DNA of 64,000 bases from Methylothermaceae bacterium (GTDB lineage: Bacteria > Pseudomonadota > Gammaproteobacteria > Methylococcales > Methylothermaceae), in the NCBI GenBank assembly GCA_026981855.1, contig JALSIB010000060.1, positions 1-64,000 on the forward strand, read 5' to 3'. The position numbers and the translations under genes are program-made. This document shows, piece by piece, positions 35,006-43,974 of this stretch; position 1 is the stretch's first letter; each line of letters begins with the position of its first letter. Below the pieces are notes generated by a model. That model was not told where the DNA came from and did not search any database. It saw only the letters and a list, made by a program, of their open reading frames with translations.

Positions 35006-36807
35006 CAGATCTCAAGCATATTCGGAATTTTTCCATCATCGCCCATATCGATCATGGCAAATCGACCCTTGCCGATCGTTTCATCCAGATCTGCGGCGGG
35101 TTGACACAACGGGAAATGGCCGCCCAGGTGCTCGATTCCATGGATCTGGAGCGCGAGCGGGGGATCACCATCAAGGCCCAGAGTGTGACGTTGAACTATA
35201 CCGCCGATGACGGGCAGACCTATCAGCTCAATTTCATCGATACGCCCGGCCATGTGGATTTTTCCTACGAGGTTTCCCGCTCGCTGGCCGCCTGTGAAGG
35301 GGCTTTGTTGGTGGTGGATGCGGCCCAGGGCGTGGAGGCGCAGACGGTGGCCAATTGTTATACCGCCATCGACCAGGGTCTGGAAGTGGTGCCGGTACTC
35401 AACAAGGTGGATCTTCCTTCCGCCGAACCCGGGCGGGTCAAGCATGAAATCGAGGAGATCATCGGTATTCCGGCCGACGAAGCGTTGGAGATCAGCGCCA
35501 AAACCGGCCAGGGGGTCAAGGAAGTGCTGGAGCAAATCGTGGCCAAGATCCCGCCGCCGCAAGGTGATCCGGACGCGCCTTTGCAAGCCTCCATCATCGA
35601 CTCCTGGTTCGACAATTATCTTGGTGTCGTGTCTTTGGTGCGAGTGGTCAACGGAACCTTGTCCAAACGGCAGAAGATCACCGTGATGTCGACGGGAAAG
35701 AGCTATCAGGTGGACCAAGTAGGCGTCTTCACCCCCAAGCGGCAGCAACAGGAGGCGCTGCATGCCGGGGAGGTGGGCTTCGTGGTGGCCGGGATCAAGG
35801 ATATCTTCGGCGCTCCGGTCGGAGACACCATCACTGCCACCGACCGGCCCTGCGATCAGCCTTTGTCCGGTTTTCAGACGGTACGGCCCAGGGTGTTCGC
35901 AGGACTTTATCCGGTCAGCTCCGACGATTATGAAAACCTGCGCGAGGCATTGCAAAAGCTGCGCCTGAACGATGCGGCGCTGCAATTCGAGCCCGAGACC
36001 TCCCAAGCGCTGGGATTCGGTTTCCGCTGCGGTTTCCTCGGCATGTTGCACATGGAGATCGTGCAGGAAAGGCTCGAGCGCGAGTACGATCTGGAGCTGA
36101 TCACCACGGCACCGACGGTGATTTACGAAGTATTGACCACCAAGGGGGAGGTGGTCACCATCGACAATCCCGCCGAGTTGCCTCCGGTCAACCAGATTGA
36201 AGAGATCAGAGAGCCGATCATCGAGGCGACGATCCTGGTTCCCCAGGATTATTTGGGAGGGGTGATCGGCCTGTGTATCGAAAAGCGGGGGGTGCAAAAG
36301 AATCTTCAGTATCTGGGCAACCAAGTGTCGTTGAACTTCGAACTGCCCTTGAGCGAAGTGGTGCTCGATTTTTTCGACCGGCTCAAGTCGGTGAGCCGGG
36401 GCTATGCCTCCTTCGATTACGAATTCAAGCGTTTCCAGGCCGCTTCCATGGTCAAACTGGACATACTCATCAATGGTGAACGGGTGGACGCATTGTCTTT
36501 GATCGTGCATCAGGACATGGCGCAGAGTCGTGGGAGAGAGTTGGTGGAGAAGATGAAAGAACTCATTCCGCGGCAGATGTTCGATGTGGCGATCCAGGCG
36601 GCCATCGGTTCCAAGATCATCGCCCGCTCCAACGTCAAGGCGCTGCGCAAGAATGTCACGGCCAAATGTTATGGCGGTGACATCACCCGCAAAAAGAAGT
36701 TGCTCGAGAAACAGAAAGCGGGCAAGAAACGGATGAAGCAGGTGGGGAAGGTGGAGATTCCCCAGGAAGCATTCCTGGCGGTCTTGAAGGTCAAAAACGA
36801 ATCCTAA
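35002..36807 (+). CDS. lepA: Elongation factor 4 (LepA)
   Basis: 601 residues, a translational GTPase that acts on the ribosome, with proposed roles in initiation or back-translocation. G1 is [10 protein letters not shown]3 is DTPGHVDF and G4 is NKVD. The unique C-terminal domain is intact ([19 protein letters not shown], then [16 protein letters not shown]). The GTG start at 35002 overlaps the mucD stop (GTGA). lepB follows after 13 bp, the usual lepA-lepB pairing. Confidence 0.97.
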   Translation: MTDLKHIRNFSIIAHIDHGKSTLADRFIQICGGLTQREMAAQVLDSMDLERERGITIKAQSVTLNYTADDGQTYQLNFIDTPGHVDFSYEVSRSLAACEGALLVVDAAQGVEAQTVANCYTAIDQGLEVVPVLNKVDLPSAEPGRVKHEIEEIIGIPADEALEISAKTGQGVKEVLEQIVAKIPPPQGDPDAPLQASIIDSWFDNYLGVVSLVRVVNGTLSKRQKITVMSTGKSYQVDQVGVFTPKRQQQEALHAGEVGFVVAGIKDIFGAPVGDTITATDRPCDQPLSGFQTVRPRVFAGLYPVSSDDYENLREALQKLRLNDAALQFEPETSQALGFGFRCGFLGMLHMEIVQERLEREYDLELITTAPTVIYEVLTTKGEVVTIDNPAELPPVNQIEEIREPIIEATILVPQDYLGGVIGLCIEKRGVQKNLQYLGNQVSLNFELPLSEVVLDFFDRLKSVSRGYASFDYEFKRFQAASMVKLDILINGERVDALSLIVHQDMAQSRGRELVEKMKELIPRQMFDVAIQAAIGSKIIARSNVKALRKNVTAKCYGGDITRKKKLLEKQKAGKKRMKQVGKVEIPQEAFLAVLKVKNES

Positions 36808-36820
36808 GGACAATAAAAAG

Positions 36821-37591
36821 ATGGATTTCGATTTCGAGTTTTTTCTTCTGTTCGGCACCGTGGTATCGGGAGCGATCTGGGGGGGATGGTTGCTTTGGGT
36901 TCGCTGCCGGGGGAGTGGCGGAGAGGCGGAACCCTTGCTGGTGGAATATGCCCATTCGTTCTTTCCGGTTCTGCTGATCGTCTTGTTGTTGCGCTCTTTC
37001 CTGGTCGAGCCTTTCCGCATTCCTTCCGGCTCGATGATGCCCACCTTGCTGGTGGGCGATTTCATCCTGGTCAACAAATACGCTTATGGTATTCGTTTGC
37101 CGGTTTCTCATACCAAAATCATCGAAGTGTCCGAGCCGCAACGCGGCGATATCGTGGTGTTTCGTTTTCCCAACGATCCGTCGGTGGATTACATCAAGCG
37201 GGTGGTCGGCCTGCCGGGGGACCGGATTGCCTACTATAATAAGAAACTGTACGTCAATGGCGAACCGGTCAGCCTGAAGCCGCTCGGACGCTATGTGGGG
37301 GCGGGGGACAACAAGCGATACAACGGCGCGTTGGTGTACGAAGAGACGTTGGGCGAAGTCAGGCATCAGATCCTGATCATGCCGGGACGCGGGTCGGTGG
37401 AAGGTGAATACGTCGTTCCCCAGGGGCATTATTTCGTCATGGGCGACAACCGCGACAACAGCAACGACAGCCGTTACTGGGGACCGGTGCCGGAAGCCAA
37501 TCTGGTCGGCAGGGCCTTCTTCATCTGGATGCACTGGGAGCCTGGTAATCTCGGCGTGGTTTTCGATCGCATAGGAACGGTATTACACTGA
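36821..37591 (+). CDS. lepB: Signal peptidase I (LepB)
   Basis: 256 residues. Two N-terminal membrane helices (about 7-26 and 44-61) are followed by the catalytic periplasmic domain. The nucleophile Ser71 lies in PSGSMMPTLL and the general base Lys126 in YIKRVVGLPGD; GDNRDNSNDSRYWG is box E. It removes signal peptides from secreted proteins. It lies between lepA and a DUF4845 gene (2-bp gap) in a continuous operon. Confidence 0.97.
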   Translation: MDFDFEFFLLFGTVVSGAIWGGWLLWVRCRGSGGEAEPLLVEYAHSFFPVLLIVLLLRSFLVEPFRIPSGSMMPTLLVGDFILVNKYAYGIRLPVSHTKIIEVSEPQRGDIVVFRFPNDPSVDYIKRVVGLPGDRIAYYNKKLYVNGEPVSLKPLGRYVGAGDNKRYNGALVYEETLGEVRHQILIMPGRGSVEGEYVVPQGHYFVMGDNRDNSNDSRYWGPVPEANLVGRAFFIWMHWEPGNLGVVFDRIGTVLH

Positions 37592-37592
37592 A

Positions 37593-37967
37593 ATGTCTCG
37601 TCCAAACCCTCAATCCGGCATGACCTTGATCGGGATCTTGTTCCTTTTGATTCTGATCGGATTTTTCACGCTTCTGACCTTGAAGATTCTGCCCATCTAT
37701 CTTGAACACTTCAAAGTCGTCAGTTCCCTCCAATCGCTGGAAGAAACGCCCGATCTCGCCAAGATGAGCCGGCGTCAGATCGCCAACCTGATGGACAAGC
37801 GCCTGGATATCAACATGGTGGAGAATGTGACGTCCCAGGATGTCGAAGTTTCGAAACAGGATGGTACGGTGACGGTGTCGGTGGTGTATTCGGTGGAAAA
37901 GCCTTTGTTCGGCAATCTCAGCGTCATCGTGGATTTCGACGACCAGATCGAGGTCGGAGGGAATTGA
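37593..37967 (+). CDS. DUF4845 membrane protein
   Basis: 124 residues. A short cytoplasmic N-terminus with QSGMTLIGILFLLILIGFF forms a type-IV-pilin-like N-terminal hydrophobic helix. A small periplasmic domain of about 85 residues follows. DUF4845 proteins occupy this slot between lepB and rnc in many gamma- and betaproteobacteria; their function is not established. Its stop overlaps the rnc start (TTGA). Confidence 0.88.
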   Translation: MSRPNPQSGMTLIGILFLLILIGFFTLLTLKILPIYLEHFKVVSSLQSLEETPDLAKMSRRQIANLMDKRLDINMVENVTSQDVEVSKQDGTVTVSVVYSVEKPLFGNLSVIVDFDDQIEVGGN

Positions 37968-38656
37968 AGGCGGATCTGACGAAGTTGATGCGGCTGTTGG
38001 GACTGAACTTTAATTGCTCCCGGCTGCTGCAGGAGGCGCTGACGCATCGCAGTGTCGGTTCCCGGAACAATGAACGTCTTGAGTTCCTGGGGGATGCCGC
38101 TTTGGGGTTGATCATCGCCCAAGAACTGTTTCATCGTTTTCCCAAAGCCCGGGAAGGGGAGCTCAGCCGGATGCGTGCCAGTTTGGTCAATCAGAAAACG
38201 CTGGCGGACCTGGCGCGCAAACTGGAACTTGGCGATTGGCTCGTTCTGGGCGCCGGGGAGCTGAAGAGTGGCGGATTTCGCCGTGATTCCATCTTGTCCG
38301 ATGCCCTCGAAGCGATCATTGGCGCCATCCTGGAAGACCAGGGGATGGAAATTTGTCGGCGATGGGTGGTGAGACTTTTCGCCGATCACCTGGCTTCCCT
38401 CGAGGCGGGTAACTGGGAGAAGGACCCCAAGACGCGCCTGCAGGAATTTCTCCAGTCCAGGGGATTGTCGTTGCCGCGCTATGAACTGATCTCGCAACGG
38501 GGCTCGCCCCATGATCAGGTGTTCACCGTGGCCTGTCGGGTGGAACTGCTGGATCTTCCCCTCGAAGGCCGTGGCGGTTCGCGCAAACAGGCCGAGCAGC
38601 AAGCTGCCGCCGCTGTTTTGAAAAGGTTGTCCGAACGGTTTGGCAAGCAATTATGA
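37964..38656 (+). CDS. rnc: Ribonuclease III
   Basis: 230 residues. The catalytic domain carries the RNase III signature RNNERLEFLGDAALGL and the second metal site DALEAIIGAI. The C-terminal double-stranded-RNA-binding domain holds DPKTRLQEFLQSRG and GSRKQAEQQAAAAVL. It processes rRNA and other structured RNAs. The start is taken as TTG 37964, overlapping the upstream stop; GGAGG is only 3 nt away, so ATG 37988 cannot be ruled out, though it would trim conserved residues. Confidence 0.95.
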   Translation: MKADLTKLMRLLGLNFNCSRLLQEALTHRSVGSRNNERLEFLGDAALGLIIAQELFHRFPKAREGELSRMRASLVNQKTLADLARKLELGDWLVLGAGELKSGGFRRDSILSDALEAIIGAILEDQGMEICRRWVVRLFADHLASLEAGNWEKDPKTRLQEFLQSRGLSLPRYELISQRGSPHDQVFTVACRVELLDLPLEGRGGSRKQAEQQAAAAVLKRLSERFGKQL

Positions 38657-39534
38657 AAAGTGGCTATGTGGCATTGATCGGGCGTCCCAACGTAGGCAAG
38701 TCCACGTTGCTCAATCGCATGCTGGGGCAGAAGATCAGCATCGTCTCCTCCAAGCCGCAGACGACCCGCCACCGCATTCTTGGAATCAAAACCACGGATC
38801 AGGCGCAGATACTCTATGTGGATACGCCGGGTATTCACCGGGCGGCATCACGGGCGTTGAATCGATACCTGAACAAAGCCGCCACCGCCGCCTTGACAGG
38901 AGTGGATGTTGTCGTGTGGCTGATAGACGGCAAGGGTATCCGTGGTGACGACCGTCTGGTTCTGGAAAAATTGAAGCGGTTGAACGTTCCGGTGATTCTG
39001 GCCATCAACAAGGTGGACAGGGTCAAGGACAAAAAGCAATTGCTCCCTTTGATCGCCGAAGCCAGTGCGCAGTACCCCTTTTCCGAGGTGGTGCCTGTTT
39101 CCGCCCTCAAGGGCACGCATTTGGAAGTGTTGGAGCAAGCCATCGTTCGGCACTTGCCCGAGGGGCCCTGCATCTATCCCGAGGACCAGTTGACCGACAA
39201 ACCCGAACGATTCTTCGCCGCCGAGATCATTCGCGAAAAATTGTTGAATCTGCTGGGGGAGGAAGTCCCGCATCGTCTGACCGTAGAGATCGAGCAATTC
39301 AAGGAGGAGGGGAATCTGGTCCATCTCTATGCCATCATCTGGGTGGAACGGGAAGGGCAGAAACGCATCGTCATTGGCAGCAAGGGGGTGTTGCTCAAAA
39401 AGGTTGGACAACAGGCGAGAATGGAGCTGGAAGATCTGCTGGGACGGCGCGTCTATCTCAACCTCTGGGTCAAGATCAAAAAAGGATGGTCCGACGATGA
39501 ACGGCTGTTGCAACAGCTGGGGTATGTCGATTAG
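38653..39534 (+). CDS. era: Ribosome-assembly GTPase Era
   Basis: 293 residues. G1 is GRPNVGKST, G2 TTRHRI, G3 DTPGIH and G4 NKVD. The C-terminal KH domain holds RLTVEIEQFKEEG and RIVIGSKGVLLKKVGQQAR. It binds the 3' end of 16S rRNA near the anti-Shine-Dalgarno, the same region where RsmA acts. ATGA overlap with rnc. Confidence 0.97.
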   Translation: MKSGYVALIGRPNVGKSTLLNRMLGQKISIVSSKPQTTRHRILGIKTTDQAQILYVDTPGIHRAASRALNRYLNKAATAALTGVDVVVWLIDGKGIRGDDRLVLEKLKRLNVPVILAINKVDRVKDKKQLLPLIAEASAQYPFSEVVPVSALKGTHLEVLEQAIVRHLPEGPCIYPEDQLTDKPERFFAAEIIREKLLNLLGEEVPHRLTVEIEQFKEEGNLVHLYAIIWVEREGQKRIVIGSKGVLLKKVGQQARMELEDLLGRRVYLNLWVKIKKGWSDDERLLQQLGYVD

Positions 39535-39577
39535 CGCCGGCAAGGCCGGGATTCAGGTGGCGCGGGTGGTCAAATAG

Positions 39578-40267
39578 TTGTTGCAGTGGCGTCAGGGCTA
39601 TGTGCTCCATCGCCGCCGCTGGCGGGAAACCAGCCTTTGGCTGGAAGTCTTCAGCCGGGAAGAGGGCAAGGTCGCGCTGATCGCGAAAGGCGCTTGTCGG
39701 CGCGGCAAACAACCCCCCCTGCAACCTTTTCAGCCCTTGTTGCTGCGCTGGCGCAAGAAAGGGGATTTGGGCACCCTGGTCGATTCCGATCTCCTGGGCG
39801 CTTCGCCGTCTCTGCAGGGCAGGGCGCTTTATTGCGGTTTCTACCTCAACGAGTTGCTCTCTCTTCTGCTGGTGCGGGACGATCCCCATCCCTCGCTCTT
39901 CGACTACTATCGCCAGGCCTTGGCGTGTCTGTCTTCGAATGCCGATCTGGAGCCCTGCTTGCGTTTTTATGAACTTCGGCTTCTGGAGGAAATCGGATAC
40001 GCCCCGGTGCTTGATCGTGAGGTAGAATATGGGGCCGGTATCGTAAGCGATCGATGTTATCGCTATGATCCTGAAATGGGCCCGTTGTTGGATGAAAACG
40101 GTTGGCTGCATGGCGCCACCTTGATCGCGTTGCAGCAGGGAATACTGGAAGATAAACGGGTCAGACACGAGGCCAAGCGACTGTTGCGGTTGTTGATCGA
40201 TCATCAATTGCAAGGGCGGGTTTTGCGCAGTCGTCAGCTTTTTCTCCATCACGCAGGGAAATCATGA
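39578..40267 (+). CDS. recO: DNA repair protein RecO
   Basis: 229 residues. The N-terminal OB-fold begins [20 protein letters not shown] and continues with [10 protein letters not shown] and [15 protein letters not shown]. The helical middle has [20 protein letters not shown]. RecO loads RecA with RecR at gaps. The likely start is TTG 39578, directly after an in-frame stop, with a second TTG next to it; no ATG or GTG suits. Sequence is divergent, as usual for RecO, but the era-recO-pdxJ context is decisive. Confidence 0.92.
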   Translation: MLQWRQGYVLHRRRWRETSLWLEVFSREEGKVALIAKGACRRGKQPPLQPFQPLLLRWRKKGDLGTLVDSDLLGASPSLQGRALYCGFYLNELLSLLLVRDDPHPSLFDYYRQALACLSSNADLEPCLRFYELRLLEEIGYAPVLDREVEYGAGIVSDRCYRYDPEMGPLLDENGWLHGATLIALQQGILEDKRVRHEAKRLLRLLIDHQLQGRVLRSRQLFLHHAGKS

Positions 40268-41019
40268 AGTCATTACCGATTCTTTTGGGTGTCAATATCG
40301 ATCATATCGCCACCTTGCGGCAAGTGCGGGGTGCCCCCTATCCGGAGCCTGTGGAAGCGGCGTTACTGGCGGAAAAGGCGGGGGCCGACGGGATCACGGC
40401 CCATCTCCGGGAAGACCGCCGCCATATTCAGGACAGGGATCTTCGCCTGCTTCGGGAGATGATTCACACCCGCCTCAACATGGAAATGGCGGTCACCGAC
40501 GAAATGATCACGATCGCCAGCCAGATCAGGCCGGACGCCTGTTGCCTGGTGCCGGAGAAAAGGGAGGAGTTGACCACGGAAGGGGGGCTTGATGTCCGTG
40601 GGCAGTTCGACCGGGTGAAGACCGCTTGTGCGGCCCTGGCGGGAGTGGGGATCGAGGTGTCGTTGTTCATCGATCCCGACCCGGCGCAAGTCGAGGCGGC
40701 ACACAAGGCAGGCGCGCCGGTGATCGAACTTCATACCGGAAGTTATGCGGAGGCGAGGGCGGAGAGCCGGGAGCGGGAACTGCGGCAAATCAAACACGCG
40801 GCACAGCTGGCAAGTGACTTGGGAATGCAGGTCAATGCCGGTCACGGCATTCACTACCACAATGTCGAGGCCATTGCCAGAATTCCCCAAATAGTCGAAT
40901 TGAACATAGGCCATGCCATCGTCGCAAGAGCCGTCCTGACCGGCTGGGTCGAAGCGGTCAGGGAAATGAAGCGGTTGATGCGGGAAGCCCGAAGAGAAAT
41001 ATTGACCTGCAAGGGTTGA
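40264..41019 (+). CDS. pdxJ: Pyridoxine 5'-phosphate synthase PdxJ
   Basis: 251 residues, a TIM barrel that condenses DXP with the PdxA product to pyridoxine 5'-phosphate. [15 protein letters not shown] opens the barrel. [51 protein letters not shown] and [11 protein letters not shown] are signature segments. ATGA overlap with recO. In E. coli acpS follows; here an unrelated membrane protein gene does. Confidence 0.97.
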   Translation: MKSLPILLGVNIDHIATLRQVRGAPYPEPVEAALLAEKAGADGITAHLREDRRHIQDRDLRLLREMIHTRLNMEMAVTDEMITIASQIRPDACCLVPEKREELTTEGGLDVRGQFDRVKTACAALAGVGIEVSLFIDPDPAQVEAAHKAGAPVIELHTGSYAEARAESRERELRQIKHAAQLASDLGMQVNAGHGIHYHNVEAIARIPQIVELNIGHAIVARAVLTGWVEAVREMKRLMREARREILTCKG

Positions 41020-41043
41020 TTTGCCATATTGGGCAATCCCATA

Positions 41044-41057
41044 GGGGATCGATCCCC
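41044..41057. promoter_or_regulatory. Perfect 14-bp palindrome between pdxJ and the next gene
   Basis: GGGGATCGATCCCC lies in the 57-bp gap, 20 bp before the ATG at 41077. It could be an operator or an RNA hairpin near the ribosome-binding site. No T-tract follows, so it is not a terminator. Confidence 0.3.
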
Positions 41058-41076
41058 AGGGCGAAAAGGGGTGAGT

Positions 41077-41784
41077 ATGGAGAAAAAAATGAAACGAATT
41101 CCTGAAGAATCCATGGAGCAAAGCGATGCGCTTTTCCTGGCGCGCGTCGCGGCTGAAGAGCAAAACCGCTTCATTCGTCGCCTGATTGCCGGATTGAGCG
41201 CTTTTTTCCTGATCTGGCTGGCTGCCCTGTTGTATTTCAAACAGCCTGTTCTGAGATCCTGGCTGCCCACCCTGCAACCAGAAGGAAAGCAGTCCTTGCC
41301 CAGTCCGGAAGCGACTTTGCATATGGAACAGGTGGATCAGCTCAATCGTGAACTGGTGAGGTTGCAGCAACAGCTTGGCAGCGCCCTGACCCAGAATCTC
41401 AGTGTCAAGCTGGGAGAATTGGAGCAACGCATCCGGCTTGGGCGTGCCGGCTTGCAGGATTTGGAACTGATCGAGTCCATTCGTGATGACATCCGAACCC
41501 TGGCCGGTCAAAGCAAACCCCGTTTTCCTGGAACGGTCGCCTCATCCGGATTGAGACAGGGTGTTTTGGCTTCGCCAGTGAGTCCACAGGCGGGGGCAGC
41601 TGCAAATTCCGACTTGCTTGGAAAAATCAGCAGGCTGGAAAATCTGCTCTATTTCAGCTTGGCTTCGATGCTGTTGGTGACGGTGGCGGCGGCCGGGTTC
41701 TGGCTGCGGAGCGGTTCGCGGATGCGGCGGCTGGATGCCGAGATGGCGAGGCTGCGTTATCAGCTTCAACATCAAAAGGATTGA
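41077..41784 (+). CDS. Two-helix membrane protein with coiled coil, hypothetical
   Basis: 235 residues. One transmembrane helix at about 38-58 (LIAGLSAFFLIWLAALLYF) is followed by a ~130-residue segment with a coiled coil (MEQVDQLNRELVRLQQQLG). A second helix lies at about 195-213 (LENLLYFSLASMLLVTVAAA), before a short basic tail. I do not recognise the family. The start at 41077 is chosen for the GGGG tract a few bases before it; GTG 41071 is also in frame. It converges with the diguanylate cyclase gene with one base between stops. Confidence 0.7.
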   Translation: MEKKMKRIPEESMEQSDALFLARVAAEEQNRFIRRLIAGLSAFFLIWLAALLYFKQPVLRSWLPTLQPEGKQSLPSPEATLHMEQVDQLNRELVRLQQQLGSALTQNLSVKLGELEQRIRLGRAGLQDLELIESIRDDIRTLAGQSKPRFPGTVASSGLRQGVLASPVSPQAGAAANSDLLGKISRLENLLYFSLASMLLVTVAAAGFWLRSGSRMRRLDAEMARLRYQLQHQKD

Positions 41785-41785
41785 A

Positions 41786-42934
41786 TCAGTCGGCCGATTC
41801 GATTTTGTTTCTGCCGCCCTTCTTGGCGCGATAGAGCGCCTGATCGGCGCGTTCCATGAATGCCTGTGGGGACTCATTCTCGCGATAACCAGCGACCCCG
41901 GCCGAAAAAGTGGGTAGGGGGATCTCTTGCCGATCAACCTTGAATCGGCACCGGGATATCTGCTGGCGAATCTTGGTCAGTGCTATCACCGCACCGCAGG
42001 TATCGGTATGGGGTAGCAGCAATATGAATTCCTCGCCGCCAAAACGGGCGAGCTGGTCATGGCCCCTGAACGATCCCAGAATTTTTTTGGCATAAGCTTG
42101 TAGTACCCTGTCGCCGGCAGCATGGCCGAAATCATCGTTGATCTTTTTGAAGCGGTCGATGTCGATGATGGCCAGGCTCAAGGGAGTGGGATGGCGGCGC
42201 ACCCTTCCCATTTCTTCTTCCAGCCGCTGCAAGAAAGCGCGGCGGTTCGGCAAACCGGTCAATTCATCCGTCAGGCTGAGCGTGCGGGCGGTCTGGAGTT
42301 CCCTGTCCAGGCGTTTGAGTTTGTCTTCCATATCCAATAGTCGCCGCCTGGCCTGTTTCAATTGTTCACTCAGATATCTCTGTTTGTGTAACAGCAATCG
42401 GGCCTGGTCCTGCAAATACCTGTGAGCTTCCGCCGTTTGCGCGCCATTTGCCAGCTGCTCGATTTGTTGCAGCACATTGTGGAGAACCTGGGCGAAGCGA
42501 TCATTATTGCTCTCGATAGCCGATATCTGGTCACTTACCGGGATCGCGGCGAACGATCGCTCGCTGGAGGGGAGGGGGTCACCGATGATCTTGTCGTTTG
42601 GGGACAAAAGCCCGGATGATTCATCGCCGCGATCGAAATCGCAGATTCCCCGATGCAAGGTCTCCAGATCGGTCAGGGAGGGCTTGTGCAGCAGCTTTTC
42701 CAGGAACAGCAGCCTTTGCCTGACGATCTCCTGTTGTTCCGAAGTGATCTGGGTCAACTGTTTCAACAGGGTTTCAATGATTCCCAGGTAATGGCGATGA
42801 TAACTTTGTTGCAGTTCGTCCAAAGCGTTGAGGTGTTTCTGTAAATGCTCGATGACCAGTCGCTCTACTTCATAATCGTCGAGGATTTCGATTTTCTGCA
42901 ACAGATGTTGGATGTCGGATGAAAGTTTATTCAT
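41786..42934 (-). CDS. Diguanylate cyclase (GGDEF) with helical N-terminal region
   Basis: 382 residues. The C-terminal GGDEF domain (about 218-380) has the active A-site GGEEF (299-303) preceded at the right distance by an I-site RGHD (290-293). It should therefore make c-di-GMP and be product-inhibited. SLTDELTGLPNRRAF and DIDRFKKINDDFGH are conserved. Residues 1-210 are helical with a coiled coil (about 175-215), contain no recognised sensor fold and no membrane helix, so the protein is likely cytoplasmic. It is monocistronic and divergent from dusA. Confidence 0.93.
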   Translation of the reverse strand: MNKLSSDIQHLLQKIEILDDYEVERLVIEHLQKHLNALDELQQSYHRHYLGIIETLLKQLTQITSEQQEIVRQRLLFLEKLLHKPSLTDLETLHRGICDFDRGDESSGLLSPNDKIIGDPLPSSERSFAAIPVSDQISAIESNNDRFAQVLHNVLQQIEQLANGAQTAEAHRYLQDQARLLLHKQRYLSEQLKQARRRLLDMEDKLKRLDRELQTARTLSLTDELTGLPNRRAFLQRLEEEMGRVRRHPTPLSLAIIDIDRFKKINDDFGHAAGDRVLQAYAKKILGSFRGHDQLARFGGEEFILLLPHTDTCGAVIALTKIRQQISRCRFKVDRQEIPLPTFSAGVAGYRENESPQAFMERADQALYRAKKGGRNKIESAD

Positions 42935-43026
42935 AGAGTTACATCGTCAGGAGAGCGCTACAATTGACCGTTCCATTCTATCGTATCTTGTCACCTTTGC
43001 TGGGATACTGATCAAGGAATTCTTAC

Positions 43027-43974
43027 ATGATTTCAGTGGCACCGATGTTGGACTGGACAGATCGCCATTTTCGTTATTTTCTGCGACTATTGTCACGCAG
43101 GGTGACCCTTTATACGGAAATGGTGACCTGTGGAGCGATCATTCATGGGGAGCGAGGGCGGTTGTTGGGGTATGATCCGTCGGAACAGCCGTTGATTCTG
43201 CAGCTGGGTGGCAGTGATCCGGATCAATTGGCGGTTTGTGTGAAAATCGCCGAGACGTTGGATTACCAGGGGATCAATCTCAACGTGGGGTGTCCCAGCG
43301 ATCGGGTCCGCCAGGGTCGGTTTGGTGCCTGCCTGATGAAACACCCTCGCCTTGTGGCCGAGTGCGTTTCCGCCATGCGTGAAAACACCCGTTTGCCGGT
43401 GTCGGTGAAGTGCCGGACAGGGGTGGACGATCATGACAGTTACGATCACTTGAACGATTTCGTCGCCACCGTTGCAGCCGCGGGTTGCCGGACATTCATC
43501 GTGCATGCCCGCAAGGCCTGGCTGAAAGGGTTGTCGCCAAAGGAAAACCGTAGCGTTCCGCCGTTGCGCTACGATACGGTGGAAAGGTTGAAGCGGGATC
43601 ACCCCGGGTTGAACATTGTGCTCAATGGCGGCATCTTGGATCTGGATCAGGCAGAGCGTCACCTCCAGTGGGCGGATGGCGTGATGATTGGAAGGGCGGT
43701 TTATCATAATCCTTATATGCTGGCCCAGGTGGATCGTCGCTTTTACGGTGATCCTTATTTCATAGGTTCCCGGGAACAATTACTGGAAGCTTATTTGCCC
43801 TATGTGGAGCGCCAGCTGGCGCTCGGTGTGCGTTTACATTCCATGACCCGCCATTTGCTCGGGCTCTATCACGGCCAACCCGGCGCCAAACGTTGGCGGC
43901 GCCATCTCAGTACCCGCGGATGCAGAACCGGCGCCGGAATCGAGGTGTTGCGCAGCTGGTTGGAGGCGGTATGA
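43027..43974 (+). CDS. dusA: tRNA-dihydrouridine synthase DusA
   Basis: 315 residues, an FMN enzyme reducing U20 and U20a in tRNA. SVAPMLDWTDRHFRYFLR is the N-terminal FMN region. NLNVGCPSDRVRQGRFGACLM carries the catalytic Cys, and VSVKCRTGVDD, FIVHARKAWLKGLSPKENR and LNGGI are DusA-specific landmarks. ATGA overlap with the next gene, a PAS-phosphatase, couples the two although their functions look unrelated. Confidence 0.96.
   Translation: MISVAPMLDWTDRHFRYFLRLLSRRVTLYTEMVTCGAIIHGERGRLLGYDPSEQPLILQLGGSDPDQLAVCVKIAETLDYQGINLNVGCPSDRVRQGRFGACLMKHPRLVAECVSAMRENTRLPVSVKCRTGVDDHDSYDHLNDFVATVAAAGCRTFIVHARKAWLKGLSPKENRSVPPLRYDTVERLKRDHPGLNIVLNGGILDLDQAERHLQWADGVMIGRAVYHNPYMLAQVDRRFYGDPYFIGSREQLLEAYLPYVERQLALGVRLHSMTRHLLGLYHGQPGAKRWRRHLSTRGCRTGAGIEVLRSWLEAV

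Noticed and set aside
34765-37077. A 770-codon open frame antisense to mucD, lepA and lepB
   Set aside because: It crosses three well-supported genes on the other strand and has no family similarity or initiation signals; an artefact of high GC.
39523-39577. Short frame (17 codons) between era and recO
   Set aside because: It overlaps the end of era, has no ribosome-binding site, and is in the position where a chance frame ending before recO is expected.
41044-41057. Palindrome as terminator of the pdxJ operon
   Set aside because: No T-tract on either side, and the next gene follows within 20 bp on the same strand.
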